Shown one piece after another: positions 7,278-16,472 of a stretch of DNA of 21,549 bases; the first letter of the stretch is position 1; each line of letters begins with the position of its first letter. Below the pieces are notes generated by a model. That model was not told the DNA's origin, ran no database searches, and worked only from the letters and a program-made list of their open reading frames with translations. The stretch comes from Spirochaetaceae bacterium (lineage in GTDB: Bacteria; Spirochaetota; Spirochaetia; Treponematales; Breznakiellaceae), in assembly GCA_031258625.1 (NCBI GenBank), contig JAIRMO010000188.1, positions 1 through 21,549 of the forward strand. The letters are read 5' to 3'. Both the position numbers and the translations under genes were made by a program.

Positions 7278-7298
7278 GACGGCGGGGAGGGAGCCGTC
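7278..7298 (+). terminator. Weak hairpin at the convergent gene junction
   Basis: GACGGC (7278-7283) pairs with GCCGTC (7293-7298) around a nine-base loop, three bases after the stop of the last plus-strand gene. No U-run follows, only an AT-rich stretch (7303-7320). A competing GGAGG/CCTCC pairing is possible in the same bases. Two further five-base inverted repeats lie at 7331-7345 and 7347-7360. They could act for the opposite strand, but they are short. As a terminator this is weak evidence resting mainly on position. Confidence 0.35.
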
Positions 7299-7373
7299 CT
7301 CCTAAAAATATATCTTTTACTATTCATAATGTAGATTCTGTCTACCGAAATAGGGATTTCAAATTTTAGTCCT

Positions 7374-9779
7374 CTATCCTGTTTTTTCCGGGTACAGACC
7401 GGGGTATACCGTAAAGTAGGATGCCGGTTGATCTTCCCCGGCGGGATCCGCGGCCAGAACGGATCTGCGCCTTAGGCCGTAAAAAACTTTCTGAACCAGG
7501 CGGTAAGACTTTTCATCCCGGGCCTTGACCAGATCCGGTTTGGGATCCGCCTTGGGAGACGGACTTTCGTATTCATAGCCCCAAAGCAGGGACGCCAGGG
7601 AATATTTTTTAACCCCCCCGGGGATCAAAAGGTTTACGGCGCGGGTTATGAAAAAGCCCTGAGGAAGGCAGCGGTTTAGGGCGGTTACAAAAAGTTCCGC
7701 GTCAAAGGGTCCGGTAGTATCCAGGCTCGCGATCTCCCCTTCGCCGGTGATGCCCATGGCCAGGGGGGAGGCAAAATCAAGCCTGGGAAGCGGATTAAAG
7801 CCGGCGGTAAAGAGGACCGGGAGGCCCGAGCGGATAAAGGCCATGGAGAAGCTCTCCACCACGCCCAGGTGGGGAAGAAACACCCCTTTCCCTGTCTTGG
7901 AAAAGGAAAAGAGGATCCGATACGTATCGGGGACCGCTTTTTTGACCTCCGCCCCCCCCCCGGCGAATTCCTCACGATCATGGCGATAAATTACTTCATG
8001 ACGTATATTATTTTTGACTATTTTACCGTCTTTATTACAGTTGCCGCATAAATTTGTACATTTTTCTGTACACGGTGAAGTAATTTCTCTTGAAAGAGCT
8101 CTCTCCTGTTCCCCTGTCAGGAAGGCCGCTCCGGTACCGGAATCAATACAATCCCAGGGGAGGGCCTTTCCCGGCTCTTTGGCCTGTAGAATGTCCTCCC
8201 CCAGGGGATAATACTTTTTGATAAGGGAGGCCCAGATTTCCCCCTTGAAATATTCACTCCAGGCGTCCAGACGGCAGCCCTGGCGGTAGGCTTCTTCGAT
8301 CAGCTCCCCTACCCGCTCGTCTCCCCGGGATATAATCCCCTCCAGGGTTGAAATAAAGGGATCCTGGATACCCACCTTGTGCCCCCGGGGCTTTAGACGG
8401 GAGCGGATAAAATTGAGTTTTATTCCGGCCTCCGCTTCACTGATCTGGGGGGCCCACTGATAGGGGGTATGGGGTTTGGGGATAAAGGTTCCCACATTGA
8501 TGTGGAAGTGCATTCCGGCCCGAGCCGCCGTATCCAGGATAAAATCGACGATCTCCTCCTCCTCGTGGCTGCCGGCATATCCCCCCCCCACGGGGAGGCC
8601 CACCATGAAGTAGAACTTCGCCCCCCGCCATCCGTACTTCTTCGCCTCCCGGAGGATGGAAACTACCTGATCCCGGCTTACCTCCTTGTTTATCGATAAC
8701 TGCCAGGCATCCCTTGGGGTTTCTACCGCAAAGGTAAGGCCGCTTTTCCTGATTTCGGCTACCTTTTCCAACAGGGGTAGAGAAAAGGTAGAAACCCTCA
8801 GGGAGGGAAGCTGGAAGGATATATGCCGGGGGGCATAGGCGGCGTTGAGGGATTCGGCGAGATCGTCGATATGATGATAGTCCCCGGTAGAAAGGGAGGA
8901 AAGGCTTATCTCCCGAAACCCCCCTTGCTCGATCAGGGCGGCAATTTCCTCCCGGATCATATCCGCGGGCTTTTGCCGCATGGGCCGATACCAGTATCCG
9001 GCATGACAAAAACGGCAGCCGTTAGGACAGCCCCGCATGATCTCGACCACCCCGTGGTGTTGTACTATTTTCATACTGGGAACCGGAAATACCGCAGGGG
9101 TCCCGGGCCTAACCGTAAAATCCCGATCTATGGCCCGGTATGCTTTTTTTTTGCCCCGGATCCATATATGGGGATGGGAGATAAGGAATGAAAGCAGCCC
9201 TCCCCTCCCCTCCCCGGCCTTTTTCATATCCGCCATAGTTTGGGTTAATTCAAAGAATCCGGCCTCCGCTTCCCCTATCCAGAAAGCGTCGATAAACCCT
9301 TCGTAGGGACGGGGATTGGAAACACAGGGACCGCCCATGATGACGATCGGGTCCCCATCGGTTCTTTCCCCGGAATGGAGCGGAATATGGGCGGCGCTCA
9401 GGATGGTGAGTACGCCGGTAATACCCAATTCATACCCCAGGGTAAAACACAACACATCAAGATCCCCCAGGGCTATGCCGGTATCCAAGCCATAAAGGGG
9501 GACTCCCTTTTCCCGAAGCAGGGCCTCAAAATCAGGGGCCGGGACAAAGGCCCGATCGCAGGATACTCCCTCCAACTGATTAAGCCGGTTATAGAGGATT
9601 TTTAACGCCTGGTTGGACATTCCAATTTCGTAAAGGTCGGGGAAGGCAATGAGGGTACGGAATTTCCCCTCCTGTTTTACGATGGCGCCGTACTCCCCAC
9701 CGATATAACGGGCCGGTTTTTCAACCCCTAATAACAAAGGCCCAAATTCCACCAGGGGATCGATATACCGTATTCCCAT
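7374..9779 (-). CDS. B12-binding-type radical SAM protein fused to DUF2344
   Basis: An 801-residue protein matching the architecture known as the TIGR03960 radical SAM family fused to the TIGR03936/DUF2344 domain. An N-terminal B12-binding-like region (about residues 40-190, with LIAFPDLYEIGMSNQALKIL and IVIMGGPCVSNPRPYEGF) precedes the radical SAM core. The core has the cluster motif CPNGCRFC (251-258), within RGCPNGCRFCHAGYWYRPMR. A Cys-rich linker (CTEKCTNLCGNC) near residue 575 leads to the DUF2344 part (RILFSFSKTGKGVFLPHLG and AGFNPLPRLDFASPLAMGI). The family is widespread and its substrate is not established to my knowledge; in Firmicutes it often neighbours ribonuclease G, rplU or mre genes. 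Here it starts three bases after the rodA stop and ends the elongasome operon. A poly-G run encodes GGG at two sites (7952-7961 and about 8581-8589). Confidence 0.9.
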   Translation of the reverse strand: MGIRYIDPLVEFGPLLLGVEKPARYIGGEYGAIVKQEGKFRTLIAFPDLYEIGMSNQALKILYNRLNQLEGVSCDRAFVPAPDFEALLREKGVPLYGLDTGIALGDLDVLCFTLGYELGITGVLTILSAAHIPLHSGERTDGDPIVIMGGPCVSNPRPYEGFIDAFWIGEAEAGFFELTQTMADMKKAGEGRGGLLSFLISHPHIWIRGKKKAYRAIDRDFTVRPGTPAVFPVPSMKIVQHHGVVEIMRGCPNGCRFCHAGYWYRPMRQKPADMIREEIAALIEQGGFREISLSSLSTGDYHHIDDLAESLNAAYAPRHISFQLPSLRVSTFSLPLLEKVAEIRKSGLTFAVETPRDAWQLSINKEVSRDQVVSILREAKKYGWRGAKFYFMVGLPVGGGYAGSHEEEEIVDFILDTAARAGMHFHINVGTFIPKPHTPYQWAPQISEAEAGIKLNFIRSRLKPRGHKVGIQDPFISTLEGIISRGDERVGELIEEAYRQGCRLDAWSEYFKGEIWASLIKKYYPLGEDILQAKEPGKALPWDCIDSGTGAAFLTGEQERALSREITSPCTEKCTNLCGNCNKDGKIVKNNIRHEVIYRHDREEFAGGGAEVKKAVPDTYRILFSFSKTGKGVFLPHLGVVESFSMAFIRSGLPVLFTAGFNPLPRLDFASPLAMGITGEGEIASLDTTGPFDAELFVTALNRCLPQGFFITRAVNLLIPGGVKKYSLASLLWGYEYESPSPKADPKPDLVKARDEKSYRLVQKVFYGLRRRSVLAADPAGEDQPASYFTVYPGLYPEKTG

Positions 9780-9782
9780 AAA

Positions 9783-11087
9783 CTAATGCTGATACCTTCT
9801 GATATATATACTGAGGGCTAAACCAATGCCAATCATGGCGGATATCAAAGCGGAACCGCCATAGGACATAAACAAAAGGGGGATTCCGGTGATAGGCATA
9901 ATCCCCATGGTCATCCCCACATTGATAAGAAAATGAAATATATACATGGCTGACAGGCCCGCCACAATAAAAGAACCAAAAACATCCGAGGTGGTTTTCA
10001 TGATTTTTATAAACCGGAGACAGATAAGGAGAAACAGGGCAAATACTAAAATTCCCCCCAGGAGCCCCCATTCCTCGGTAAAAATAGAAAAAATAAAATC
10101 CGTACTCTGCTGGGGAAGAAAACGGTAATGGCTTTGCGTTCCCTGAAGATACCCTTTACCCCACAGCCCTCCTGAACCTATGGCGGTAATGGACTGGATA
10201 ATATTCCATCCCGCCCCCCGGGGATCCACGTTGGGGTCAAGAAACACGATGAGCCGCATGATCTGGTAATCCTTTAATACCCTATGGGTTACAAAGGATA
10301 CCCCAAGGGAGAAGACAACAATCGCCGAGCCGTAGATAATCCAAAAAAAGTACCGTTTTTTATACAACCTAAATCCGATAAAGGCGATCACCATAACCAG
10401 GAACAAAGCGGCCGCACAAACCGCCACAAACCGGACGTTCGTAAGAATAGAGAAGAACGGCATGGTACCCCACAATATATGCCAATGGGGTAATACCATA
10501 AATATTCCCGTAAAGATGATACCGGCGCTTAAAAAAATAATATAACGAAAGGAGATACCGGCAATAAAGGTCATGCCCAGAAGAATAGGAATAAAAACCA
10601 GGGAAGTTCCAAAATCAGGCTGCAGGAGGATGATTACCATAGGAATAAAAACAATAATACAAGAAAAAGCAAACCGGATGAGGTGATTTTTATTTCTTCT
10701 TGAAGATTCCAAATACCGGGCAAGAAACAGGATGGTGGTAATTTTTGCGAATTCCGAAGGCTGGATACCAAAGGAACCGATCCCTATCCAGGCCCTGGCT
10801 CCGTTTACCAGGCGGCCAAACAAACAAGTATACACAAGTAATATAAGGGTCCCCAAATAAAAATAGAAGGATAAATCATACAAGCGCCGGTAATTGATCA
10901 TCGCCAGAAAAAGAGCCGCCATGATTCCGCTTATGGCCCATACTATCTGCCGGACATACTCATTGGAAACCAGTACCCCCGTGGAAGTTATTCCTGAAGA
11001 ATAAATAAAAAGGATCCCAAAAAACGTCAGGATAATTGCCGCGAAGAAAAGAGAAAAATCAATCTCAAGAAAATCCCGTAATTTCAT
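9783..11087 (-). CDS. rodA: Rod shape-determining peptidoglycan polymerase RodA
   Basis: SEDS-family glycosyltransferase that polymerises lipid II into glycan strands for side-wall growth, acting in the membrane with the transpeptidase PBP2. The 434-residue protein has about ten transmembrane helices. SEDS signatures seen include NGARAWIGIGSFGIQPSEFAKI, LQPDFGTSLVFIPIL (carrying the conserved Asp), ITAIGSGGLWGKGYLQGTQS, FIFSIFTEEWGLLGGILVF and PITGIPLLFMSYGGSALISA. A large central insert (about residues 205-290) spans extra helices, typical of longer treponemal versions. Its ATG overlaps the mrdA stop by one base (TAATG), so the two partners are translationally coupled. Confidence 0.96.
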   Translation of the reverse strand: MKLRDFLEIDFSLFFAAIILTFFGILFIYSSGITSTGVLVSNEYVRQIVWAISGIMAALFLAMINYRRLYDLSFYFYLGTLILLVYTCLFGRLVNGARAWIGIGSFGIQPSEFAKITTILFLARYLESSRRNKNHLIRFAFSCIIVFIPMVIILLQPDFGTSLVFIPILLGMTFIAGISFRYIIFLSAGIIFTGIFMVLPHWHILWGTMPFFSILTNVRFVAVCAAALFLVMVIAFIGFRLYKKRYFFWIIYGSAIVVFSLGVSFVTHRVLKDYQIMRLIVFLDPNVDPRGAGWNIIQSITAIGSGGLWGKGYLQGTQSHYRFLPQQSTDFIFSIFTEEWGLLGGILVFALFLLICLRFIKIMKTTSDVFGSFIVAGLSAMYIFHFLINVGMTMGIMPITGIPLLFMSYGGSALISAMIGIGLALSIYIRRYQH

Positions 11088-12961
11088 TATTCCCGGTACC
11101 CCTGAATGGGTATCAGGTATTGCAGTCCCAGGGATACTACGGATTCTTCATAGGTCTGCCCGGAAAATATACCATGGAAAATTATGGCCGACGCATAGGG
11201 CGCCCACCATTCCCACTTATTAACCGCTTCGACGATAACGGAAACCACCACCTGTTCTTCCGGATTATCCGTCTCGTATGGAGCGTAGGCGGCAAACCAG
11301 GAATGCCACTGATCCTGAAGCCCAATTTCACCGGTTCCGGTTTTTCCGGCGATTTCCACGGTTTTTATATTAAGGGGGAACCGGGCGGTTCCCTCGCTGA
11401 TAACCGACCGCATATTCCGGCGTACCGTCTCAAATACCCCCGGGTCCACCTCACTTTTATGCAAGATGGTTGGGGTAATAGTCGTTTCCACCGACCCCGA
11501 TAGGGGATCCCGAACTTCTTTGAGAAGATGGGGTTTATAGATGATCCCGTTATTAACCACCATGGATACCATATTTGCCATTTGGATAGGGGTAATCAAC
11601 GTATATCCCTGACCGATGGACATATTCATCGTATCCCCCCCCAGCCACCGTTCATGAAACCGGCGATCCTTCCATTGGGGCGTTGGGATAAAACCGGAGA
11701 TTTCCCCGGGGAGGTCAATACCGGTGGATTCCCCAAGACCAAAATCTTTTGCGTACTCCAGGATCCGTTCAATTCCAAGGTAATCCCTGCCAATCATCCA
11801 AAAATAAATATCACAGGATTGGGCCATGGCTTCCTGAAGGTTAAGATGTCCGTGACCGGGTTTTCTGATATGACAACGCCAAAGCCGGTCCCCGTAGGTT
11901 ATTTCCCCGGCACAGTCCACCAGTTGATCCACCGGAAAGGCATTTTCCCCCAAAATACCGGTGGTCATAACTATTTTAAAGGTTGAAGCGGGGGGATAAG
12001 CGGACTGTATGGCCCGGTTGAGGAAAGGCTTATTGGGATCATTGATCAGGGCCTGGTATTCGGCGGCCGAATCGTTACGGGTAAAAACAGCCGGATCATA
12101 CCAGGGATAAGAAACCATGGCAAGAATTTCACCGGTACTGGGGCGCAGGACCACCACCGATCCTATCCGTTCTCCCAGAGCTTTTTCCGTCAATACCTGG
12201 ATGGAATGATCTATGGAAAGTACGATATTTTTCCCCATGGTAGGAGGTTCCCGGGTATTGGCGGACCTCCCGGTTATCCATCTGCCCCGGACATCAACGG
12301 TCCGGGTCTCCAGGCCGTCTTTTCCCCGTAAAATACCGTCATATTGACGTTCAATACCGGCTTTACCGATGACATCTCCCTGTTTATACCCGCTGTTATA
12401 CAACATGGTAAGTTCATCCTTAGTTATATCTCCCACATACCCAATGATGTGGGAAAGGCTTCCAGCTTCAACATAATTACGGATAGGTTTTGATTGCCAG
12501 GAAACACCGGGCAGGGTATCCACATTCTCAGCAATTACGGCAATTTTGTTATAGGCCACATTGGAGGCGATCTCCAGGGGCTGAAAAAGATAGTAATATT
12601 GGGGAGGAATTTTCCCTTCGATTTGATCCGGAGGAATTTCCAGAATTTCCGCGAGATTTTTAACAAGCTCCGGGATTTTTCCCTGGGGGACCTCCGCAGG
12701 GGTGATACTTACCGCGAAAGAATCGGCGTTAAGGACCAAGGGCTGATCAACATAACGGTCATAAATTTCCCCCCGCTGAGCGGGAATTACGGTGGTCCTC
12801 CGGGCTATATCCTGAGCCCGGGAACGGTATAGGTCGCCGCTTAATATCTGCATCGCGAAAAGCCGTATGCTATAGGCTATAAAAATAAAAATAAACTGGA
12901 GTATTTTAATCCGGTTTTCAGCGTTTTCCTGAGTTTGCGGTGATTGGGGGTTAAAATCCAT
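11087..12961 (-). CDS. mrdA: Penicillin-binding protein 2 (elongasome transpeptidase)
   Basis: Class B penicillin-binding protein that cross-links the glycan made by RodA. It has 624 residues: a short cytoplasmic tail, one membrane anchor (about residues 19-38), a pedestal domain (RRTTVIPAQRGEIYDRYVDQ through GKAGIERQYDGILRG) and the transpeptidase domain (from about 245). Active-site motifs are S326-T-F-K329, S382-C-D384 and K540-T-G542. SxD is the usual PBP2 form of the second motif. The start overlaps the mreD stop by one base (TGATG) and is preceded by GGAGGG seven bases upstream. The protein looks intact and full length. Expected partners encoded next door are RodA, MreC and MreD. Confidence 0.96.
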   Translation of the reverse strand: MDFNPQSPQTQENAENRIKILQFIFIFIAYSIRLFAMQILSGDLYRSRAQDIARRTTVIPAQRGEIYDRYVDQPLVLNADSFAVSITPAEVPQGKIPELVKNLAEILEIPPDQIEGKIPPQYYYLFQPLEIASNVAYNKIAVIAENVDTLPGVSWQSKPIRNYVEAGSLSHIIGYVGDITKDELTMLYNSGYKQGDVIGKAGIERQYDGILRGKDGLETRTVDVRGRWITGRSANTREPPTMGKNIVLSIDHSIQVLTEKALGERIGSVVVLRPSTGEILAMVSYPWYDPAVFTRNDSAAEYQALINDPNKPFLNRAIQSAYPPASTFKIVMTTGILGENAFPVDQLVDCAGEITYGDRLWRCHIRKPGHGHLNLQEAMAQSCDIYFWMIGRDYLGIERILEYAKDFGLGESTGIDLPGEISGFIPTPQWKDRRFHERWLGGDTMNMSIGQGYTLITPIQMANMVSMVVNNGIIYKPHLLKEVRDPLSGSVETTITPTILHKSEVDPGVFETVRRNMRSVISEGTARFPLNIKTVEIAGKTGTGEIGLQDQWHSWFAAYAPYETDNPEEQVVVSVIVEAVNKWEWWAPYASAIIFHGIFSGQTYEESVVSLGLQYLIPIQGYRE

Positions 12962-13464
12962 CAGTTTTCCCTCCGGGCCACCAGCAGGGGGCTAAAAAAT
13001 TTAAGAAATCCGAATAACAGCGGGGCTGAAAGGCTATTGAGGAGTAATTCCACCCACAGGGTGGCCCCCCATATGGAATAGGCCGGGATCGTCCGGGCAA
13101 AGAGGAGGTGAAGTATAAAAATCAAAAGGGCCTTGAACAGGGTGGCTCCGGCGCATAAACCCATGGGAAGAAAAAAAACATCTAAAAAAAAAGTTCCCTT
13201 TATAAGACCGATCGAGGACCCCACCAGCGTGCGGATAAAAGCGTTAAATCCTAACGGCGCGGCGGATAAAAAATCCAGAAGGAATCCGGAAAAAAAACCC
13301 GTAAGCTGTCCGATCATCATGCCGTTATTATATGCGCTGAACACCAAAATTCCCAGGGCAAGATCCGGAACCACATGGTAAATTTTCAAATGTGAAAGCA
13401 AGGTAGACTGAAGAATGGCGGCGATCAGGGAAAAAATGCTTGTCCAAATAATATGCTTACCCAT
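12961..13464 (-). CDS. mreD: Rod shape-determining protein MreD
   Basis: Small integral membrane component of the elongasome that works with MreC and PBP2. I chose the ATG at 13464, giving MGKHIIWTSIFSLIAAILQS, 167 residues with about five hydrophobic helices. The frame stays open up to a TTG at 13503, but that adds only hydrophilic residues lying deeper inside mreC. Family features are VVPDLALGILVFSAYNNGMM, then GFFSGFLLDFLSAAPLGFNA. With the chosen start it overlaps the end of mreC by eight bases, and GGGAAAAAG lies just upstream. The poorly conserved sequence is normal for MreD; position between mreC and mrdA makes the call firm. Confidence 0.92.
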   Translation of the reverse strand: MGKHIIWTSIFSLIAAILQSTLLSHLKIYHVVPDLALGILVFSAYNNGMMIGQLTGFFSGFLLDFLSAAPLGFNAFIRTLVGSSIGLIKGTFFLDVFFLPMGLCAGATLFKALLIFILHLLFARTIPAYSIWGATLWVELLLNSLSAPLLFGFLKFFSPLLVARREN

Positions 13465-14341
13465 CTTTTTCCCATCCGGCTTCGTTTGGTTTTTCAGTTT
13501 CAATCACAAAAACATATTCCAGCCTGGAAAAATCTATGGCCGCATCCAATTCCACTTCCATAGACGTTTCATATTCCTGATAATGTATTTTATTTGCCCT
13601 TCCGATGGTAATTCCCGGGGGAAACACCCCCCCCATTCCGCTGGAAGCGATCAGATCCCCAAAACTAATTTCGTCCTTGGCCCGTTTTCTGATAAAACGC
13701 ATGATCAGGGGCATCTCAGGACTCCCCTGGCCTTCCACAATGCCTTCATACCGGGAATCGGAAAAACGGGCTGAAACATACGAACTGGTATCATAGATGG
13801 GCATCACCAGGCTTTCTAATTGTCCTGCCTGGACTATTTTACCCACCAAAGCCTGGATACCGTTCTGAAAGGCGATGACGGGCATATTATTCTCAATGCC
13901 GTGGTATTTTCCTTTATTGATGACCAGGGCCGAAAAGAGATTGTCCGGGTCCCTGCCGATAAGTTCGGCGGGAATATGCCGGTACGCAACGGTTTCTGAA
14001 AAACCCAATTGTTCCCGGAGGCGGTTGTTTTCCTGCCGAATTTCCGCGGCATTCCGCTCAAGCTGCTCATACCGGGTGATTCGGTCGGTTAATTCCGCGT
14101 AGTCCTGCCGTAATGAGGCTAATTCCTGTATGGAAAGGATGGTTTGGGAGAAAAATGAGGAAACAAAATGGACCCCCCCCCGGATACCGGAAAATGTGGA
14201 CAGCCCAAGCGCCTTAAAATCGATGATAAAACTACGGGTCGAGATCATAAGAACCGAAAAGGATATAAGCCCCAGAACAATAAAAACATAAACATCCGCG
14301 TTTAGGCGTTTTTTTTGTTTCAGAGACTCTTTTATCCGCAT
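13457..14341 (-). CDS. mreC: Rod shape-determining protein MreC
   Basis: Periplasmic elongasome scaffold that activates PBP2-RodA. It has 294 residues: a basic cytoplasmic start, a transmembrane helix (about residues 17-37), a coiled coil (about 70-110, ELASLRQDYAELTDRITRYE and RQENNRLREQLGF) and the paired beta-barrel domain. The latter includes VINKGKYHGIENNMPVIAFQ, GIQALVGKIVQAGQLESLVM and GDLIASSGMGGVFPPGITIG. It begins four bases after the mreB stop. A C9 run on the plus strand (14173-14181) encodes the glycines of SGIRGGVHF. The upstream ribosome binding site is weak, so translation may depend on coupling to mreB. Confidence 0.95.
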   Translation of the reverse strand: MRIKESLKQKKRLNADVYVFIVLGLISFSVLMISTRSFIIDFKALGLSTFSGIRGGVHFVSSFFSQTILSIQELASLRQDYAELTDRITRYEQLERNAAEIRQENNRLREQLGFSETVAYRHIPAELIGRDPDNLFSALVINKGKYHGIENNMPVIAFQNGIQALVGKIVQAGQLESLVMPIYDTSSYVSARFSDSRYEGIVEGQGSPEMPLIMRFIRKRAKDEISFGDLIASSGMGGVFPPGITIGRANKIHYQEYETSMEVELDAAIDFSRLEYVFVIETEKPNEAGWEKDG

Positions 14342-14345
14342 GGAT

Positions 14346-15374
14346 TTATCCGTTTAGGTTTTCATAGATATTGCGGGTATTATCAAACCCCTTCGCGTTT
14401 TCAAAAAATTTACCCGCCCCCAGGGCAACACAGTCCAAGGGATGTTCCGCAAGAATAACCGGTACCCCGGTCTCCTTAGAGATGAGTTTGGGGAAACCCT
14501 TGAGGAGGGAACCGCCGCCGGTCATAACAATACCCCGTTCCACGATATCCGCCGCTAATTCGGGGGGGGTCTGCCCCAAAGTCGACTTTATCTCGTCAAT
14601 TATTTGGACGATCGGATCCTTAAGCGCCTCCCGTACCTCAACCGAATCAATTTCCAGCCTTCGGGGAAGCCCGGTAATGGCATCGGTTCCTTTAATCTCA
14701 ACCTTTTCAATGGTTTTATCCGGCGAGGCGTTACCGATCTCTATCTTCAGCCGCTCCGCGGTCTGTTCACCGATGATGAGGTTATGGACACTCCGGACGT
14801 GTTTAATAATCGCTTCATCAAATTCATCCCCTCCCAGGCGGATGGCATTGGTAACTACCATACCTCCCAGGGAAATGACGGAAATCTCGGTGGTCCCCCC
14901 CCCTATATCACAAATCATATGCCCCGCGGGCTCAAATATAGGAATATCCGCGCCTATGGCGGCGGCCAAACTTTCTTCGATAACCTTCACTTCCCGGGCC
15001 CCCGCTTTATAGGCGCTTTCTTCCACCGCCCGCCGCTCCACTTCGGTAATACACGAGGGAATACCGATAACCATCCGGGGTTTTATAAAACGATACCGGG
15101 GCAGTACCTTGGAAATAAAATACCGGATCATCTTCTCCGTGGATTCAAGGTCGGCGATAACCCCATCCCGCATGGGCCTGATGGCTATGATATTGCCCGG
15201 GGTTTTCCAAAGCATATTTTTCGCGTCGGTCCCCACGGCCAAGACTTTTTTAGTACCCCGTTCTACCGCAACCACCGATGGTTCATTGATAACGATCCCT
15301 TTTCCACGTATATAAATAAGGGTATTACATGTCCCTAAATCAATGCCAATATCCGAAGAATTTCTTCCAAACAT
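14346..15374 (-). CDS. mreB: Rod shape-determining actin homologue MreB
   Basis: Actin-like ATPase whose membrane-bound filaments orient the elongasome. The start is ATG 15374 ([20 protein letters not shown]), because GGAGG sits four bases upstream (15379-15383); the frame runs on to 15425 but those residues do not look like MreB. The protein is 342 residues, the normal length. Nucleotide-binding motifs seen are [15 protein letters not shown] (phosphate 1), [20 protein letters not shown] (phosphate 2) and [19 protein letters not shown] (adenosine). The membrane-binding MFGR start is also typical. The first gene of the shape operon, it lies 98 bases downstream of a TPR gene. I see no convincing promoter in that gap, only a palindrome. 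Confidence 0.97.
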   Translation of the reverse strand: MFGRNSSDIGIDLGTCNTLIYIRGKGIVINEPSVVAVERGTKKVLAVGTDAKNMLWKTPGNIIAIRPMRDGVIADLESTEKMIRYFISKVLPRYRFIKPRMVIGIPSCITEVERRAVEESAYKAGAREVKVIEESLAAAIGADIPIFEPAGHMICDIGGGTTEISVISLGGMVVTNAIRLGGDEFDEAIIKHVRSVHNLIIGEQTAERLKIEIGNASPDKTIEKVEIKGTDAITGLPRRLEIDSVEVREALKDPIVQIIDEIKSTLGQTPPELAADIVERGIVMTGGGSLLKGFPKLISKETGVPVILAEHPLDCVALGAGKFFENAKGFDNTRNIYENLNG

Positions 15375-15435
15375 ATATCCTCCATGAGCCCTAAGCCCCC
15401 TTACATCATAAAATATGTACCGCACATAGGCGGCG

Positions 15436-15464
15436 GGCTTTCTTCAATGATCATTTTGAAAGCC
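15436..15464. repeat. Imperfect palindrome between the TPR gene and mreB
   Basis: GGCTTTC (15436-15442) and GAAAGCC (15458-15464) are perfect arms, and the centre contains the perfect ten-base palindrome AATGATCATT (15446-15455). It lies nine bases after the stop of the minus-strand TPR gene and about 60 bases ahead of mreB. No U-run follows on the minus strand, so it is not a standard terminator. It could be an attenuator, an RNA-processing site or a protein-binding palindrome. It is the only notable structure in the 98-base gap. Confidence 0.45.
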
Positions 15465-15472
15465 AAGGGTCA

Positions 15473-16462
15473 TTAAATATTAAGCCGTATCCTTGCCTGT
15501 TTATGGGTCGGATCGATCCGCATAGCCGTCCGCCATTCAAAACGGGACCTGGTTGTGTCTCCCATAGAAGCGTATAACTCACCTAAGCGATAATGGGCTT
15601 CCGCGTTTTCCCCTGCTTCTTCAATTATGGTAAGATATTGAATTTCTGCACCCTCCTTATCACCGGAATTCTCCAAAACACCCCCTAAAAGAAACCGAGC
15701 CGTAACAATAGATTGAGAATCCCGGGATGTTTCTATACAACGTTGTAAATAAGCTGTAGCCGTACCGGACTCATTTAACTCCAAATAGGAACGGGCAATA
15801 CTTAAAAGCAAGAGATCCTGAGGATATACGGCCCCTTCAGGATATAACCCCCCGGCCGCGTCATTTCCTTTGGAATCATGGACCGGATTCAACGCTAAGG
15901 TAAAAGCGACGATGCTATTATGATAATTATGTATCCTTGCATAGGCAAGTCCCAAATATTCAGGGACATCCCTGGCATTATAGGACACTTCCCTGGCCTT
16001 TTCCAAGTAATTTACCGCTAAATCCGCGTAACCCGTCCCTTTTTCGTAATACGCCTTACCCAACACATAGGGAATTCTGCCGTCATTTGCCGCTTTATTG
16101 ACCAGTAACGCCTTCCGCAGGGACCAGATACATTCATCAATATAAATAAGGGTATCGGAATGGTTAATCTGGGCAACCGCCAGCTGATAAGAGGCCATAC
16201 CGTGGCTGATTAATAGAAAATAATCCAAGGGTCTGCTTTGTAATTTTTCCTGAGTTATATTAAAAACATCCTCATAGGAACCTTCTTCCCAGAACCGTAA
16301 AATTTCTTGTCGTTCATACCCTGTTCTTTTTCTCCAATTCCCAAAAACCATCACCCCTGAGGTTATGAGGAGACCGATAAAAAAAAGTATCATCACTCGG
16401 TTAACCGTCTGTTTCCGATTGACTTGTGTACTATAATCAGACCGGGCTCGTATTTTAAACAT
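15473..16462 (-). CDS. Membrane-anchored tetratricopeptide-repeat protein
   Basis: A 329-residue protein with a basic cytoplasmic N-terminus, one transmembrane helix (about residues 23-41, VMILFFIGLLITSGVMVFG) and a periplasmic solenoid of TPRs. Clear units include PYVLGKAYYEKGTGYADLAV, VPEYLGLAYARIHNYHNSIV, LLLSIARSYLELNESGTATA, ARFLLGGVLENSGDKEGAEI and AHYRLGELYASMGDTTRSRF. No enzymatic motif is present. It lies between rnpB and mreB and has its own strong promoter (16473-16502) whose expected start leaves almost no leader. There is no ribosome binding site before ATG 16462. Position upstream of mreB suggests a cell-envelope or shape-related scaffold, but that is only guilt by association. 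Confidence 0.85.
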   Translation of the reverse strand: MFKIRARSDYSTQVNRKQTVNRVMILFFIGLLITSGVMVFGNWRKRTGYERQEILRFWEEGSYEDVFNITQEKLQSRPLDYFLLISHGMASYQLAVAQINHSDTLIYIDECIWSLRKALLVNKAANDGRIPYVLGKAYYEKGTGYADLAVNYLEKAREVSYNARDVPEYLGLAYARIHNYHNSIVAFTLALNPVHDSKGNDAAGGLYPEGAVYPQDLLLLSIARSYLELNESGTATAYLQRCIETSRDSQSIVTARFLLGGVLENSGDKEGAEIQYLTIIEEAGENAEAHYRLGELYASMGDTTRSRFEWRTAMRIDPTHKQARIRLNI

Positions 16463-16472
16463 ATACTAGAAT

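Noticed and set aside
9121..9140. Cys-rich linker of the radical SAM protein as an extra iron-sulfur or zinc oddity
   Set aside because: A Cys cluster before DUF2344 is usual in this family as I know it, so it is not counted as a novelty. It lies near 8041-8060 rather than at these coordinates.
12961..13503. Longer mreD reading from TTG 13503
   Set aside because: It begins deep inside mreC with a rare start and adds only hydrophilic residues; ATG 13464 fits better.
14604..15338. A 244-codon open frame on the plus strand opposite mreB
   Set aside because: It lies wholly inside mreB, which is certain from its actin motifs. The shadow frame has no recognisable domain.
14346..15425. Longer mreB reading from 15425
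   Set aside because: The extra 17 residues are not MreB-like, and GGAGG lies just before ATG 15374.
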